A stretch of 64,000 nt of DNA from Pegoplata infirma (Eukaryota; Arthropoda; Insecta; Diptera; Anthomyiidae), in assembly GCA_963921195.1 (NCBI GenBank), contig OY992536.1, positions 285,281,530 to 285,345,529 of the forward strand. The letters are read 5' to 3'. The position numbers were made by a program, and so were the translations under genes. The notes under the pieces are model-generated. The model worked only from the letters and a program-made list of their open reading frames with translations. It was not told the DNA's origin and searched no databases. Of the stretch, positions 23,897 to 35,572 are shown in pieces. Every line of letters starts with the position of its first letter. Positions within the stretch are counted from its first letter, which is position 1.

Positions 23897-26800
23897 CTAC
23901 AATATTATTTAAATGAAGTTTTTAGCATTATTTGACATGTAGTTAATATTGAAATATATTCTAATAATTAAATATATTTTGCAGGAAAAGTAACCGACTT
24001 AATGAAACATCACATACATATAACGTTTTTAAAGGTTTTTGATGCGCTTAATTCGAATCTGATCATAAAAATGCTCTATCGAGTCAGGTTTTTATTTCTT
24101 TTTTGCCTGGGTGATCCGCACGGCGATTTTATGCACAATCAAAATTTTTTTTACAATAACAAAAAAAAAATGATATTATTGAAAAAATCTATGAATATCT
24201 TTCTTATACATGCATGGACAATTTTTCAGATATACGAGTAGAAAGCTCTATCCTTTTTCTCTCCAAAATAGTTCGAAAATTGAAAATCGGTAGAATATTT
24301 TCTAATTTAAACGTAGTTAAGCATGAAAAGACCCAAAAAGTTTTTTGACAATTTTTTGAAAATCAGAGGGTGTCTGTCTGCCAGACAGTGTCTGGCAAGT
24401 TTGATTTTTGAGATCTACTATTTGAAGAGACCTAAAAAGTCATTTGAAAAGTATATTACATTTTGATATTTTTGTAGCACAGTAAAATTAAATGACTTAA
24501 TTATATGATATTTTTTAAAAGAACCCAAATTCGTTGTTAGAGTTATATATATTTTTTATTATACCCTCCACTTAGTGATAGAGGGTATATATCGTGAACC
24601 TATATTCAAAATATGCCAACTCAAATTTGACCGAAATGAGTTTCCGATGGAAAATAGCTCCCCTATGCAATACCCATCTGTGGTAAAAATTTCAGAGCAA
24701 AAAAATAATTTGTTGTCGTTTTACATCCATTTTTGTTATTCTGCTAACTCAAAGTACATATTTTTTTAGTGGAAATAAATGCCAACTCCCATTGTAAATT
24801 TCCAAAAATTTTTCAAAAAATTAAAAAAAAAAAATTAGACCACATATCTTATTGCATTTGCCATGCTAAACACGAATCTTGTAAAGATTTTGATATCTAA
24901 TGACTGGTTCTCGAGATATTGCCATTTTGAAAATATTGGTAAATAGTGTTTGCAAAAAAAAAAATTGCTTATATTTATGTAACTTTCAAACTATTTATCA
25001 TATTGAAACATAATGAATGGGGCAAATAAAGTCAATGATATAAGCTTTCAAAATAGCTAGTTTGGAGTGACCCTATTGCAATATAGCGTGAGTTACAGAG
25101 TGCCAAAGTTGACCACCCTGAGATTAAGAGGCTTTCGGAGCTAGTAACTTTTAAAAATATGCAAAGATTTTTAATTTTTTGTTCAGTTTTTACAATTACC
25201 GTACTAAGGATAACAAAAACCAAAAAAAAAAATTTTTAAAAATTAAAAAAAAAAAAATGTATTTTTATTTTCCGACAAAATATGCCAACTCTAAAAAAAT
25301 ATTTGTTTTTTGATATAGTAATAAATGCCATCTCTGAAAAATACGCGAACAAGTGCAAAATATGAAAATTTTTGCATAGGTAAAAATTGTTTAGAATATT
25401 TAAACCATCTTGTGGAAGGTACATTGTTTATTTTTGCAATAATATGCGAAATAACTAGTTTTTTAGCTCTCCTGAACAGTAAGCTTTTTCGAGTTGGCAT
25501 TTATTGAATATAGTTCGACGATATAAGTTTGTCATTCCGTTTGTAACTGGTCTGGGACCCCATAAAGTATATATATTCATGATGCCCGATCGATTTTAAG
25601 ACATTCTAGCGATGTCCGTCTGTCTGTGGAAAATGTGATCACGACCAAAATACTACACGGATATGACTAAAACTTAACATATTCATTGAAAGTTCTCCCG
25701 AGAAGTTTGGTATTGCATTTGAGCGATTTCGGTTCAGCGGTTCAAAAGTTATGAATGAAAATGCAAGGACACCTCAAAAATTTTAGTGCATTCAACATAA
25801 CCTAAAAACACAAAATGCTTTAATACGGCTGCTGGTTGACATATGTGAACATAATTGAACACCAATGGTATTTAAAAAAGTACGAACATATTTTTTGACA
25901 AAAAAAGAAATTCGACTTGGCCGAATCTATGAATACCCTCCACAATGCCTATTTTAAGTGATAGTAAATCTGACGTGAAAAAATAACAGTTTTGATTAGA
26001 AATATTTTATTTTGTGAAAAATTTTTTTTTTTAGTAAATTTTGAAAAAAAAAAAAATACAATTTTTTTTTTGAGTGTAAAATTTTTTTTGAGTGTAAAAT
26101 TTTTTTCGAGTTTATTTTTTTTTTGTTTTGGTATAAAAATATTTTTGAGTGACAAAAATACGTTGTTAAATATTTTTGTGACTTACCAATGTTTTTAAAA
26201 CTGGTTTAACGGGTTTTCAACACGTGAATTTAAGGTGAAGCTAATCTGAAATTCACGCTTTTGCTAATAACTTTTGAACCACTGGACCGATTTGGGTGAA
26301 ATTCAATACGAACTAGGCTGGAGGAATGAAATTTTTTTAAATATACAGGCCGTTCATGAATCCACAACGAAATTGGATTGGAAACGAAATTCAAATCCGT
26401 TTCCAATTTTCTAAGCGTTCATGAAACCGTGACGAATTGCTTTGTTCGAAAAAAAATATCTATTGCGTTCGAACTTAGCGGAGACACAAGTATTTACAAA
26501 ATACGACTCTATTTTTGCAAATACAGAGTCGTATTTTATAGCAACCTGTTAGAAAGTCAAAGTCAGAGTTGTTATAATAATGCAGTTTGTAAAAAGAAAA
26601 ATAATTTTTTAACAAATAAACTGTCAAGCATTTGTTTTGAATTAAATTTTTTTGATTATTGGTCCACTAAGGAAGGGACAAATCAATTTTTTGTTTTCCT
26701 TAAGTCTAATATATACTTAGGATCTGGTATTTTGTACGGAAAAATACCAGTTGCTTCAGTTTGTTCCTTTTTATGATTTTTTTTAAAACATCGGTAACTT

Positions 26801-29800
26801 TTTGCCCATTTGGACTCTTATTATTTTTTGCGCCCAATTTCGGAATCGAAAGACTTGTCCGACTAAAGATTTTTTTTCGTTAATAAGCTAGTGTGTATGA
26901 TACTTTTTTCAAGAATTTTATTAAGGGCTTTTTGCATTTGAAAAAGTTCGTAAAAAAGCCTTTCATAACTTTTCAATTCACATTTTCCGAATCACATGAA
27001 ATCCAATTTGGTGTTCTGTTGTTTACGTTTTCACTCAAAGTTAAAATCGAATAACTAAAATTTTAAAATTATAGAAAAAAAGTGCATTTGTTTTACTTTT
27101 ACGGAAGTTAAATCTAGGACACAAAAAAAATTTGGAAATTTTATTTTCACATTTTTTAATATGAATTACTTTTGTTTATATTTAAGGCCTTAAAACACAA
27201 ATCCCTTCGATATATCTTGATTTATTTCCACAAACTCATGAAGAACTAACTGCATTTTGCTCATTAATTTTGTACCTTCCCCTTATAAAAAAAAGAGGAA
27301 AAATATTTTTTAAAAAAGTCGAAAACAAAAAAGAACATCTTACTCACATTTTTTCATTTAAGTTTTGTTTTTAATTTTTTTTAAAATAATTATTTTCAAC
27401 TTTTCTTACAAATCCCCGAAGCCAAACGTTGACGAAAATTTTCCAACTGTCAAACCAACTGAATGGAATTCATGAACGCACATTTTCGTTTTCGAACGGA
27501 AATTTTCTCATTTTCTCTTTGATTGGAATTAGATTGGATTCATAAACACACACAGCTGATTTCCGTGAAAAAGTGTTTTCAAACCAATCCGCATTGGTTT
27601 CATAAACGCCCCGATAATTTAGTTTTTTCTTAAGAAAATTGGAAATGATGTCCTTAAGGAACACAACTCAGGTCGGCTTTTGTGTTTAGGGACTTTTATC
27701 CAATTTTACAAAAACAATTTCCTTAAAGCATTTTTAATGATTTTTTTACTCTAAAACGTTAACAAGAGTTACCAAACAATTATTGTGTCCGAAAAACCTT
27801 TTTCCTGCAGGGAAAGTACATTAAAGTGATTTTAAAAAATCTAAATCCGGAATATATTTTTTTTAAATCCCGGACACAAAATTTGTTTTCCATTTTTCAG
27901 ATAAGAATTCAATTAACAATGATTTTAGAGATAAACCATTTTGGAAAAAATTTCAAAGTTCTGAAAAATTTGTCGGGGATACCATTTTTTAACACAAGTC
28001 GAAATTATATACCTTGAAATATTATACCTTAATCAATTCTAAGATTTTATTATATCTGATAATGCTTACCTTTATTTTCACTTAAAACTTCAGTTGATCT
28101 TTTTGGAAAAGTCATAATATTTCCATACGGTTTAATAACATTTCTTGGTGTTGCTGCAGCTGTCGAAGACACTGAAGAATTTGAAGATGAATTACTTTGT
28201 TGATGACTGTGATGATGTGTAAAAACATTGGGCAATTGAGCCTTCTCTACATGATTCAAATCTGTATATTGTAGTTTTCTCTTTTCCGCTGGTGGAATTT
28301 TAGAACAATTTTGTAATAGATGAATGTGTAAGGCTCTTACCAATGCGAATTTTTTGTCACAATATTTACATTGGTTAGGATTACCAGCTAACGTACCGGC
28401 TGAAGAAGGTACAGCGTTAGATGCAGACGTAACAGAAGGCTTTTTTAAAAAAGCTGGTGCAGCATTGTCATTTTCATGAGTACGTTTATGAGCATCTAGT
28501 AAAGATTTTACTCTAAATTTTTCTTTACATACATTACAAATGAAAATGGCATCTGGTTTGTTATAAGAAAGACCACTGGGTGGTTTTATTTTACTTTCTT
28601 CGATAGCTTTGTTTAAAGGATATAAAGATTTTCTTTCCGTGATAGTAGTGCTAGTAGTTGTAGCAGAAGAACTATTTTCTTTTAATGATCCTAAAGAGTT
28701 TAGGACGGTTTTAGTATTTGTAGTTATACCAGTTTTTGGTATAAAACTTCTACGTGTTATCAGTAGATTCTGTGGTAACTTAGAAGATTCTGTAGTTTTT
28801 GCAGTTGGCATCATACTTCGTCTTTGAAAACCTGTCATTGAAGCACCCATAGAACTTTTTCGTGCCATCTTTCTAGCCGGACTATTTAAAGTAGTTTTGA
28901 CTACAATTGACATACGTTGAGTAAAACTAAAGGGTCTTTTATCTCCTGCAGCAGATGGTATAAGAGATGTTCTAGTTTTCATAGAATTCATTAAAGAGCG
29001 TCTCTTTTCAGTAGGCCCAATGCATTTTTTAGGCTCTTCTACAGGTTGTTCTTCATTTTTTGTGGTAACTTCATCAACTTGCATTGCTGTGTTATTAGAA
29101 ATTTTTAATAATTTACTCATAAGTAAGGGTATTTCCCTTTCAGCATCCATTGGAATAGTTGACTGCCTACTAGTTGGTAGCAGTGATTGTCTTTTACGTC
29201 CTGAAGTTACAATTCTTGATGGTCGATTGGTTTGTAAGTTCGGTTCACAAACAGAACGTCGTGTATTGCGTGATGATAAAACGGAAATTTTTGGCTTACC
29301 AGTAGATTTTGAGGCTACATTTTTCTTAACTTCTAATTCTTTGACTTTAGGTGTCAATTCGTCAGGTTTTTCAAAAAGTTCCGTTATTGTTTCTAAAATA
29401 AGAATAAGAAATATTTTAAAATATATATTTTTTTTAATATTTTGTATTACAAGATACATACATAATAATAAACATATTTATTTGACCTATGTATATTTTT
29501 TTTTACCATTCATTTAGTGATAGACGGTATATATAAGTTTGTCATACCGTTTATAAATCATCGAAATATCGGTCTAGGACCCCATAATGCATATATATTA
29601 TTGATCAGTGATCGATTTTAAGACGTTCTAGCGATGTCCGTCTGTGAAAATGGTTATCACGGCCAAAGTATTAAAATGACTAAGACTTAGCATATTTACT
29701 TGTTATAGCTCTAAGCAGTTTGGTATCGAAATTGGTTCAGCGGTTAAAAAGTTGTGAAATAAAATGTAAGGACACCTCGAAAGTTTTGGTAAATTCTACA

Positions 29801-32674
29801 ATTCTACATAACCTAAAAATACAAAATGCTTTAATTCTGCTGCTGGTTGACACATGTGAACAGAATTGATCACCGAATGCTATTTAAACAAGTAAAAACA
29901 TATCTAAAAAAAATTTTCGCGGATTTTTTTTTTAATTTTTTTGATTTTTTTGCAAATGTTACTAAAACTCAAGAACCGCTAGATCGATAGACACGAAACT
30001 TGGACAATATATAAGTTTAGTCTGGAGCCAGGTTTCTCTTAAGTTTTATCCCGATAGGTGGCGCTATTGTCGCAATATTTCAATTTTCGGTATTTATGGT
30101 ACGATTTGGCTGAAATTCCCAATATACACATATATTTTAAACCAAAATAAGTTTCCTGATAAAATTTAGACCCGACAGGTGGCGCTGTTGTCGTCATAAT
30201 ACCATGTTTTGTATTTATGGTACAATTTGGCTAAAATTCCTGACATATTTATTATACAAAAATAAGTTGATTGTTTTGGACCCAGTAGATGGCGCTGAGG
30301 TGAAGCTATTACAAAAATTCTACATTTCAGTGAAGTTTTACGGCACTTTAGAATAGGGTTCTATAGTCGAAAAGTCGATTAATCGACTTTTTGTATGAAA
30401 AAGTCGAAAAGTCGAAATCGACTTTTTTGTTCTTAAAAAGTCGAAAAGTCGACTTTTGCTTTCGACTTTTTTAGATTTTTTTTTTACTTTTGCCAGATGA
30501 AAATAATTTCTTTCTTCTGAAAAAAATTTCAAGTGAGAGCCGAGTTTAATAACAACTGAAGCTATTGGTATTTCCATGTATTTTGTATGTGAAGCAAAAA
30601 TGTCAATGCCAAATTCATGAGTTAGAAAGTGTTAAGTGCAATATTTACCAATATTTTTGATTATTGTAAACACCTAAGTGATAGGGTTCTATAAATCGAA
30701 AGTCGACTCTTTTGCTTTCGATTTTTTCAACCTTTCCACATTTTCGATTTCTTCGACTTTTTTTAATAAATAAAATACAACAAAAAAAAAAATAGCACCT
30801 AAATGCTTACAACAAGTCAAAACTAAACTTTTATTTACAAAAAAAATCGACTTTTTAAAAGTTGGAAAAGGTTGAAAAAAGTCACAAAGTCGAAAAAAGT
30901 CACAAAGTCGAAAAAAGTCACAAAGTCGAAAAAAGTCACGAAGTCGAAAAAAATCGAAAAGTCGAAAAGTCAAAAAAAGTCGACTTTTTAAAAAGTAGAA
31001 AGGTCGAAAAGTCGACTTTTTAAAATTTGAAAAAAGTCGAAAAGTCGAAAAATCTACTTTTTAGAAATTGAAAAAAGTCGAAACGTCGAAAAGTCGACTT
31101 TTTGTTGCGACTATATAACCCTACTTTAGAATGTATGTATTTTTGTCATGAGAAAATTAGAATGTAAGAATGCTGATTAATTGTATGGGAACTAGCTCTT
31201 AAGATGGACCGATGTATGCAACGTTTGCATGGACATTAGCCTGTCCCGAAATTGGCCTCTTTTTGGAATTTCGCTTGGAATACCAAAAAAATGATGCGTA
31301 TTACAGAGCAGATAATGGGAAAAATTGTTTAAAAAAAAATTGGAGTCTGTCTTTGCCTCCTTACAACCGGTTAAAGTTCGCAGCCGTAGTGTACTTTGTC
31401 AAAAAAAAATATTTTTTGTTTTAACCGCTATTGGTCTCAAAGTGGTTTACTCGTAAAACGCAAAACGAATATTATTTTTTTTTCGGAATGAAATCACTTT
31501 CAAAAATCAATGTGGAATTGAATTGTAAAAAGTGGTTTCATTCCATCACTTTTTTCAAATCTGAACGGAATTGAGTCTGTGACATGCACCTCAATTTTCA
31601 TATTGACGCGGATGTTACTTAAACAAGTTCAAAAGTGTACTTTAAATTGTTAATGGTCTTTTAGTACCAATTGAAGACACTTAAAAAAAAATAAATACAA
31701 AAAATATATTTTTTTTTGTAATTCAAAGATTTCAATTGGAATTCTAAAAGCATCAATTGTAATCTCAAAGTAATTGTGTTAATCTGTAATTGGTTAGAGG
31801 TGTTCAAACAAAAAAAAAAAAAAAATACATCGGGAACAAATACTTAAAAAAAATAAATTTACTTACCCATCTTTTCAAGTTTACTCTGGATTGCTTTTGG
31901 AGTATTATCAACATTTCCATCATTGTTTTCAATTAATACATCAAATATCTTGTCCTTATTAGCTTTTGGAGTAGTTTCAATAGTCTCTTTAACAAGCAAT
32001 AATTCTTCAACAGTCTCAATCATTTGGACTTCTTCAATGGATTCCTCTTCTTCTGTTATAGATCCTACGGTAGATACGGAACTTAACAATTTTCTTTCTA
32101 TAACTGAAGTAGTAATTTCAACAGATGAAGACACCGACAATGTAGAACCTTCTTCACTCTCCGGCTGAGCGTTCTCTTTATCATCACATTGTTCCAGCGA
32201 TGGTGGTGGAAAATATGCAGGTTTCTCATCATCGTCTATACCCAAAAATGCTAAACCTAAGTCAATACATCTAGTGGCATCGGAACCACGTGTCACATCA
32301 ACAGATTTCATTAATTGCTCCTTGGAAGGAGTTGAGCATAATGCCTTATACTCTTTTAAAATATTTTTTGGCAATGCTCTCAAAGGAGTATTTAAAGTCT
32401 TTAATTCCATTTTCTTAATGGTTTTTACAGGACTTTTGTCTGAAGACGAATCCTTATCTGCTTCCAAAGTACTATTCATATGTTTATCACCACCTTCATC
32501 TGTATTCAATTTAATTGATTCGTCTACGCAATCGATCATGGATATGGCAGACATATCACTCATTGCTTCCATGGTTTTATAACAAGCCGTGGACATGGTA
32601 CTTTCAGCATCAAATGATAAATACATCGACGTTGCTGTATCTTCATTGGATAGACGACGTGAAATGTTGTCCAT
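23643..32674 (-). CDS. C2H2 zinc-finger protein, 794 residues (CG8478-like), three coding exons
   Basis: Exons run 32674-31867, 29392-28070 and 23896-23643; both introns have GT-AG and are phase 1. Exon 1 encodes an acidic, S/T-rich region (MDNISRRLSNED..). Exon 2 has a basic middle region with at least six R-(R/K/Q/T)-S-hydrophobic-hydrophobic-P copies (about residues 337-528), then zinc finger 1 (about 555-575, C-x2-C-x12-H-x3-H) and finger 2 (about 611-632, C-x2-C-x12-H-x4-C). Exon 3 adds finger 3 (about 752-773, C-x2-C-x12-H-x4-H). Widely spaced single fingers and Ser/basic motifs suggest a nuclear or chromosome-associated regulator, but no function is established here. The Drosophila CG8478 match is by position and general type, from memory. 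Confidence 0.88.
24559..25935 (+). mobile_element. INE-1/DINE-1-like element, copy split by other sequence
   Basis: The 5' hairpin TATACCCTCCACTTAG..GAGGGTATATA starts near 24561. The 'GTCATTCCGTTTGTAACTGG', 'CCATAAAGTATATATATTC' and 'ATGTCCGTCTGTCTG' parts, with the downstream body, are at about 25530-25935. The ~900 bp between may be insertion or rearrangement. Confidence 0.5.
26346..27613. mobile_element. possible TIR element (CAGGCCGTTCATGAA / TTCATAAACGCCCCG)
   Basis: The termini are imperfect inverses and inner GATTGGAAA / CCAATCC motifs mirror each other. The flanks (TAAATATA and ATAATTTA) do not form a direct duplication, so this is either an old insertion or wrongly bounded. A 132-codon ORF inside (26378-26776) has no recognisable motif. 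Confidence 0.4.
28070..29392 (-). CDS. zinc-finger gene coding exon 2
   Basis: The acceptor (TTATTCTTATTTTAG) completes a Glu codon, giving ETITELFEKPDEL. Ends LSENK plus one base, before donor GTAAGC. Contains fingers 1 and 2 and a His-rich stretch THHHSHQQ. Confidence 0.92.
29505..29990 (+). mobile_element. INE-1/DINE-1-like element
   Basis: The 5' hairpin is degenerate (ACCATTCATTTAG..GACGGTATATA). It is followed by 'GTCATACCGTTTATAA', 'CCCATAATGCATATATATT', 'GATCGATTTTAAGACG', 'GCGATGTCCGTCTGTG' and the CATAACCTAAAAATACAAAATGC block. The tail is not the usual one. Confidence 0.6.
30003..30300 (+). repeat. three diverged ~110-bp units with GGTGGCGCTNTTGTCG
   Basis: 'AGGTGGCGCTATTGTCG', 'AGGTGGCGCTGTTGTCG' and 'AGATGGCGCTGAGG' are spaced about 110 bp apart, each preceded by 'AATAAGTT' and followed by 'TATTTATGGTACNATTTGGCT'. 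Confidence 0.65.
30354..31123. mobile_element. hAT element (AAAGTCGACTTTT-rich), TSD CTTTAGAA
   Basis: Begins TAGGGTTCTATAGTCG and ends CGACTATATAACCCTA. CTTTAGAA is duplicated at 30346-30353 and 31124-31131. The interior is dense in AGTCGAAAAGTCGACTTTTT palindromes and holds four ~18-bp AGTCACAAAGTCGAAAA units (about 30888-30950). A truncated copy is at 50433-50990. Confidence 0.92.
31867..32674 (-). CDS. zinc-finger gene coding exon 1
   Basis: Begins MDNISRRLSNEDTATSMYLS and ends KLEKM plus one base, before donor GTAAGT. Acidic, S/T/E-rich and probably disordered. No cysteine-based fold. Confidence 0.9.
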
Positions 32675-33094
32675 TTTGTTTATATGTATTCGGCGCGTCT
32701 TTTTTAATTGGAAAAAAATATGATTTATTTACAATTCTTTGCCCAAGAAGCCACTTTTAGTCAATATTTATTTTGCACAAGTGTTTTTTTTTTGTTACAA
32801 AGTTGTTTTTAATCGTTTTAATTATTTTTTTATGCGGGAAATTAATAAATTTTCCTGTAGTCCTTTTTTTTGTAAGTTCTCTTGTTCTTGAAAAAAATCA
32901 AGCTTGGAAATTTTTTTTTGAAAAATACGTGAAAATACAAACGAATTTTTATTTCAGAACAGAGTTGTATTTTTCAGTTAATATCGTAAAAAAAATAGTG
33001 TTGGTAAACGATGATTTTTTTTTTCATTAAATACGATATCTGATTTGGAGATGCCAATTATTCGATAGAAAAATAAACGGGAAAATAAGAGTAA
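32675..33094. other. 5' flank of the zinc-finger gene
   Basis: Region between the minus-strand ATG and the first MITE. An A-rich 5' leader (ATAAACAAA before the ATG) is visible. No TATA box or Inr could be chosen with confidence. Confidence 0.4.
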
Positions 33095-33224
33095 TACCAA
33101 ATTCGAAATTCATTTTTTTTAAACATGTTTAAGCACTTAAACATCTTTATGTACCTTAAAAAGTTTAAACTTAAACATGTTTAAGTGGTTAAACATATTT
33201 AAAAAAATGAATGCGAATTTGGTA
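33095..33224. mobile_element. palindromic MITE (TACCAAATTCG / GCGAATTTGGTA)
   Basis: 130 bp. Both arms contain AAACATGTTTAAG / CTTAAACAT and can fold back over most of the length. Termini match the 13271-19097 composite element. Confidence 0.7.
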
Positions 33225-33939
33225 TAACGCAGATCAAAAATATCACCACATCATCTTCTTTGCCAAGTTATGTAATTCCCGTCTACACATTCCATAATTA
33301 TGTAGACATAGAGTAACAAACACACAACTAAACAAACACACACTATTGTTTTGATTATTAAAAACTTAATCCATTTAATAGTACGTTCAGATTGGACTCG
33401 AAACCTCGTTAAACGGGGTTTCGTGCCAAACCTCGTTTGAAAATACGTATTTTCCCTCACAAATTGAAGCCTTTTTGTAGTGAGGTTTCAACGAAAGTAC
33501 GATCGAAACCTTTTAATTTAAAATTTCATAATTATACATATTTTTACCACTGTGCGACAACAAGAAATAGAGAAAATGGGAAAATGCCAAATTAAAAAAA
33601 ATAAATAAATCGATATTTATATAAAATTTGTACAAAATATTTACTAATTTGGAATAAAAAAAAATAAAAACGTATAAAAAAATAATTTCCGCGTAATTAA
33701 ATTAGATTAATAAGAATATTTTTTGTTTGAAAGTTCCCGAAACCTATATAAGTGTCAATATTGTTGAGTGTGAACAGGTAAGTTTTGAAAATGAAAATAC
33801 GAGGTTTCAACGGGGTTTCGAGGCCAATCTGAACATGGTATAAGAGATTAATCACAATTGGGGCGGGAAGCGGTTTCCGCAATTCTCCCCATACACATTG
33901 TATGAAAACAAAATTCCGCAGCGTTTTTCCGCCAAAATA
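33225..33939. other. intergenic sequence, mostly unassigned
   Basis: Two inverted 'GAAACCTCGTT' / 'AACGGGGTTTCG' zones (about 33395-33500 and 33795-33830) suggest another TIR element spanning about 33380-33840. At 33844 'AGAGATTAATCACAATTGG' is the inverse of 36770-36806. No coding signal. Confidence 0.4.
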
Positions 33940-35236
33940 CACGCAAAACAAAAATCTGTGTAAGATTGAGCAATCCTACTTGGTAAAACTTTTTTCATAC
34001 CAAAAAAAAAATTTTACCAAATTTTTGCTAATATTATGCTTGTCGATGTTAAAGTAACATAATTCATTTTTTATGTAAAATAACCAAGTAGCTTGCTCAA
34101 TAACGCAAATTACCTGCACAAAAATTTATCGAAAGAAAACAACAAAAAAACAAAACAAATACAGACCGCCATTTTCATTTTGTATTTTTGTGTGCCTTGT
34201 TCGTTTATTTTTTGTGTTATAAAAACGTAAAAAGGAAATTGATATATAAAATAAAAATAAATTAATACATAAATAAAAATAAATAATTAGTTTTCTAAAA
34301 GATAAATAAATGTAAGATAAAAGAATGTTAAAGTTAATTTTGCTTTCATCACTTAAAACACCATTCAATAAGAAAAACCAATGGAGTCCCAGACGTATGT
34401 TTCGATGAATAACAAATGGAATGATAAAGTGAGTATACCCGCATTCCGAAGACACCAATAAGGTTTAATAGATTTTTAGTTAAAAATTAGTGTTTGGTAA
34501 TAATTTTATATTTTTACAGGGTACTGCTAAATAAATTTTTGAAGCTATGGAGAATCCTTCACTACAATAAAGAGCGTGGACACCAATCCTGCCTTTAGTT
34601 ATAAAATTAAAACCTAAAAACCCAAAGCCAAGGGAGTCCATACCTGTTTTGATGAGTTACAAATGGAATGACAAAGTAAGTGTTCCTCCTTACCAAGAGA
34701 CCAATGGGGTTAACCAATTTTTTAAATTAAAAATTTATGTTTTGTAATAATTTTCTATTTTTACAGGATGCTTTTAAATAAATTCGTGAAGCTATAGCGG
34801 ATCCTTTACTTCAAGAAGAAGCGTAGGCAGCAGTCACTCGAGAAAATTGTACAAAAAGGGTCAGTTGGTCGGTGGTAAATTAAATCCTAAACAACATTTA
34901 TTATATTAATATGGATTTATTCTGTGAAAATTTTAAATTCAACAAATATACAAATTTTTACAAAAATTTATTGAAAATTTATTTTAGCATAAATGTGGTA
35001 ATTTTTAGCATTATTTTTAGTCAGCTTTTCAAATAATTTTGGTATATTTCACCATATTTCTTTTGGTATATTTTACCAAGTTTTTGCTTAAATAGCATTA
35101 GCATTTTCTTCAAAATTTTTTACATAAGTGTTTTGGCTAAATTACGAAAACTACTTCGTCGGTTGTAGTTTTAGCATATTTTTGGTAAAATTATGCCAGA
35201 TTTTTGCTCACTCCGACACAAGTTTTTTTTTGCGTG
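33940..35236. mobile_element. CACGCAAAA-type TIR element containing duplicated exon-like fragments
   Basis: Begins CACGCAAAACAAAAATCTGTG and ends with the inverse, ACACAAG, T-run and GCGTG. TA flanks both ends (33938-33939, 35237-35238). Subterminal TTTTGGTAAAAT / ATTTTACCAAA words are inverted too. The interior holds two tandem copies of a sequence resembling an exon-intron-exon segment (about 34345-34820). Confidence 0.7.
34345..34820 (+). pseudogene. tandem pair of exon-intron-exon-like fragments (unknown gene)
   Basis: Copy 1 reads 'NNKWNDK' then GTGAGT, a ~90-bp intron and TTTTTACAG. Copy 2 reads 'MSYKWNDK' then GTAAGT, a ~90-bp intron and TTTTTACAG. After each acceptor a similar stretch (F/I-x-EA(M/I)) is interrupted by an in-frame TAA. 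The paired donors, acceptors and spacing suggest capture of a gene piece followed by duplication and decay. The parent gene is not recognised. Confidence 0.4.
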
Positions 35237-35572
35237 TAGAAACAATGAAAAATTTTTCAAGTTTTAAAGATGCAATATGTAAAATTTGTTTCACCGAATG
35301 TGTATTTTATTTTTTATTGTTTCGAATAAATAAATTGTGCAAAAGTTGCTGTTCTATTTAATTATTTTCTTGTAACTGTTTTATAAAATTTTTTCTCTTG
35401 ATCTTAACTAAATGAGTTCTTATAATTGAATAATTTTTATTGTTTAAATATAAAAAAAAGTTCTTGCCAAAAGTAAAATTTCTAAATTAAAATAATTATC
35501 ACAACAATTATACATTTCGAAGTATGAATGTCAAAAATAATGTAAAGAAAACCGTAATCCGCTTGACGCTTA

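Larger units (their letters stand above)
23897..28069 (-). other. intron 2 of the zinc-finger gene
   Basis: 4.2 kb of repeat with no supported exon: a split INE-1-like copy (24559-25935), a perfect 13-bp-arm hairpin near 26498-26540 (AAAATACGACTCT and its inverse), a TIR candidate (26346-27613) and TGTCCGGG-type units (about 27650-27890). Confidence 0.6.
29393..31866 (-). other. intron 1 of the zinc-finger gene
   Basis: Holds an INE-1-like copy (29505-29990), three diverged ~110-bp units (30003-30300) and a hAT element (30354-31123). From 31130 to 31866 I see only AT-rich sequence and one plus-strand ORF without features. Confidence 0.6.

Noticed and set aside
26378..26776. 132-codon ORF in the zinc-finger gene intron
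   Set aside because: No recognisable domain, AT-driven composition, contains the hairpin, and lies within a probable TIR element.
29020..29517. 165-codon plus-strand ORF opposite the zinc-finger exon
   Set aside because: Antisense shadow of exon 2 of the zinc-finger gene, which has domain support on the minus strand.
34126..34458. 110-codon minus-strand hydrophobic ORF
   Set aside because: AT-rich F/Y/I/L composition inside the TIR element; no start context or motif.
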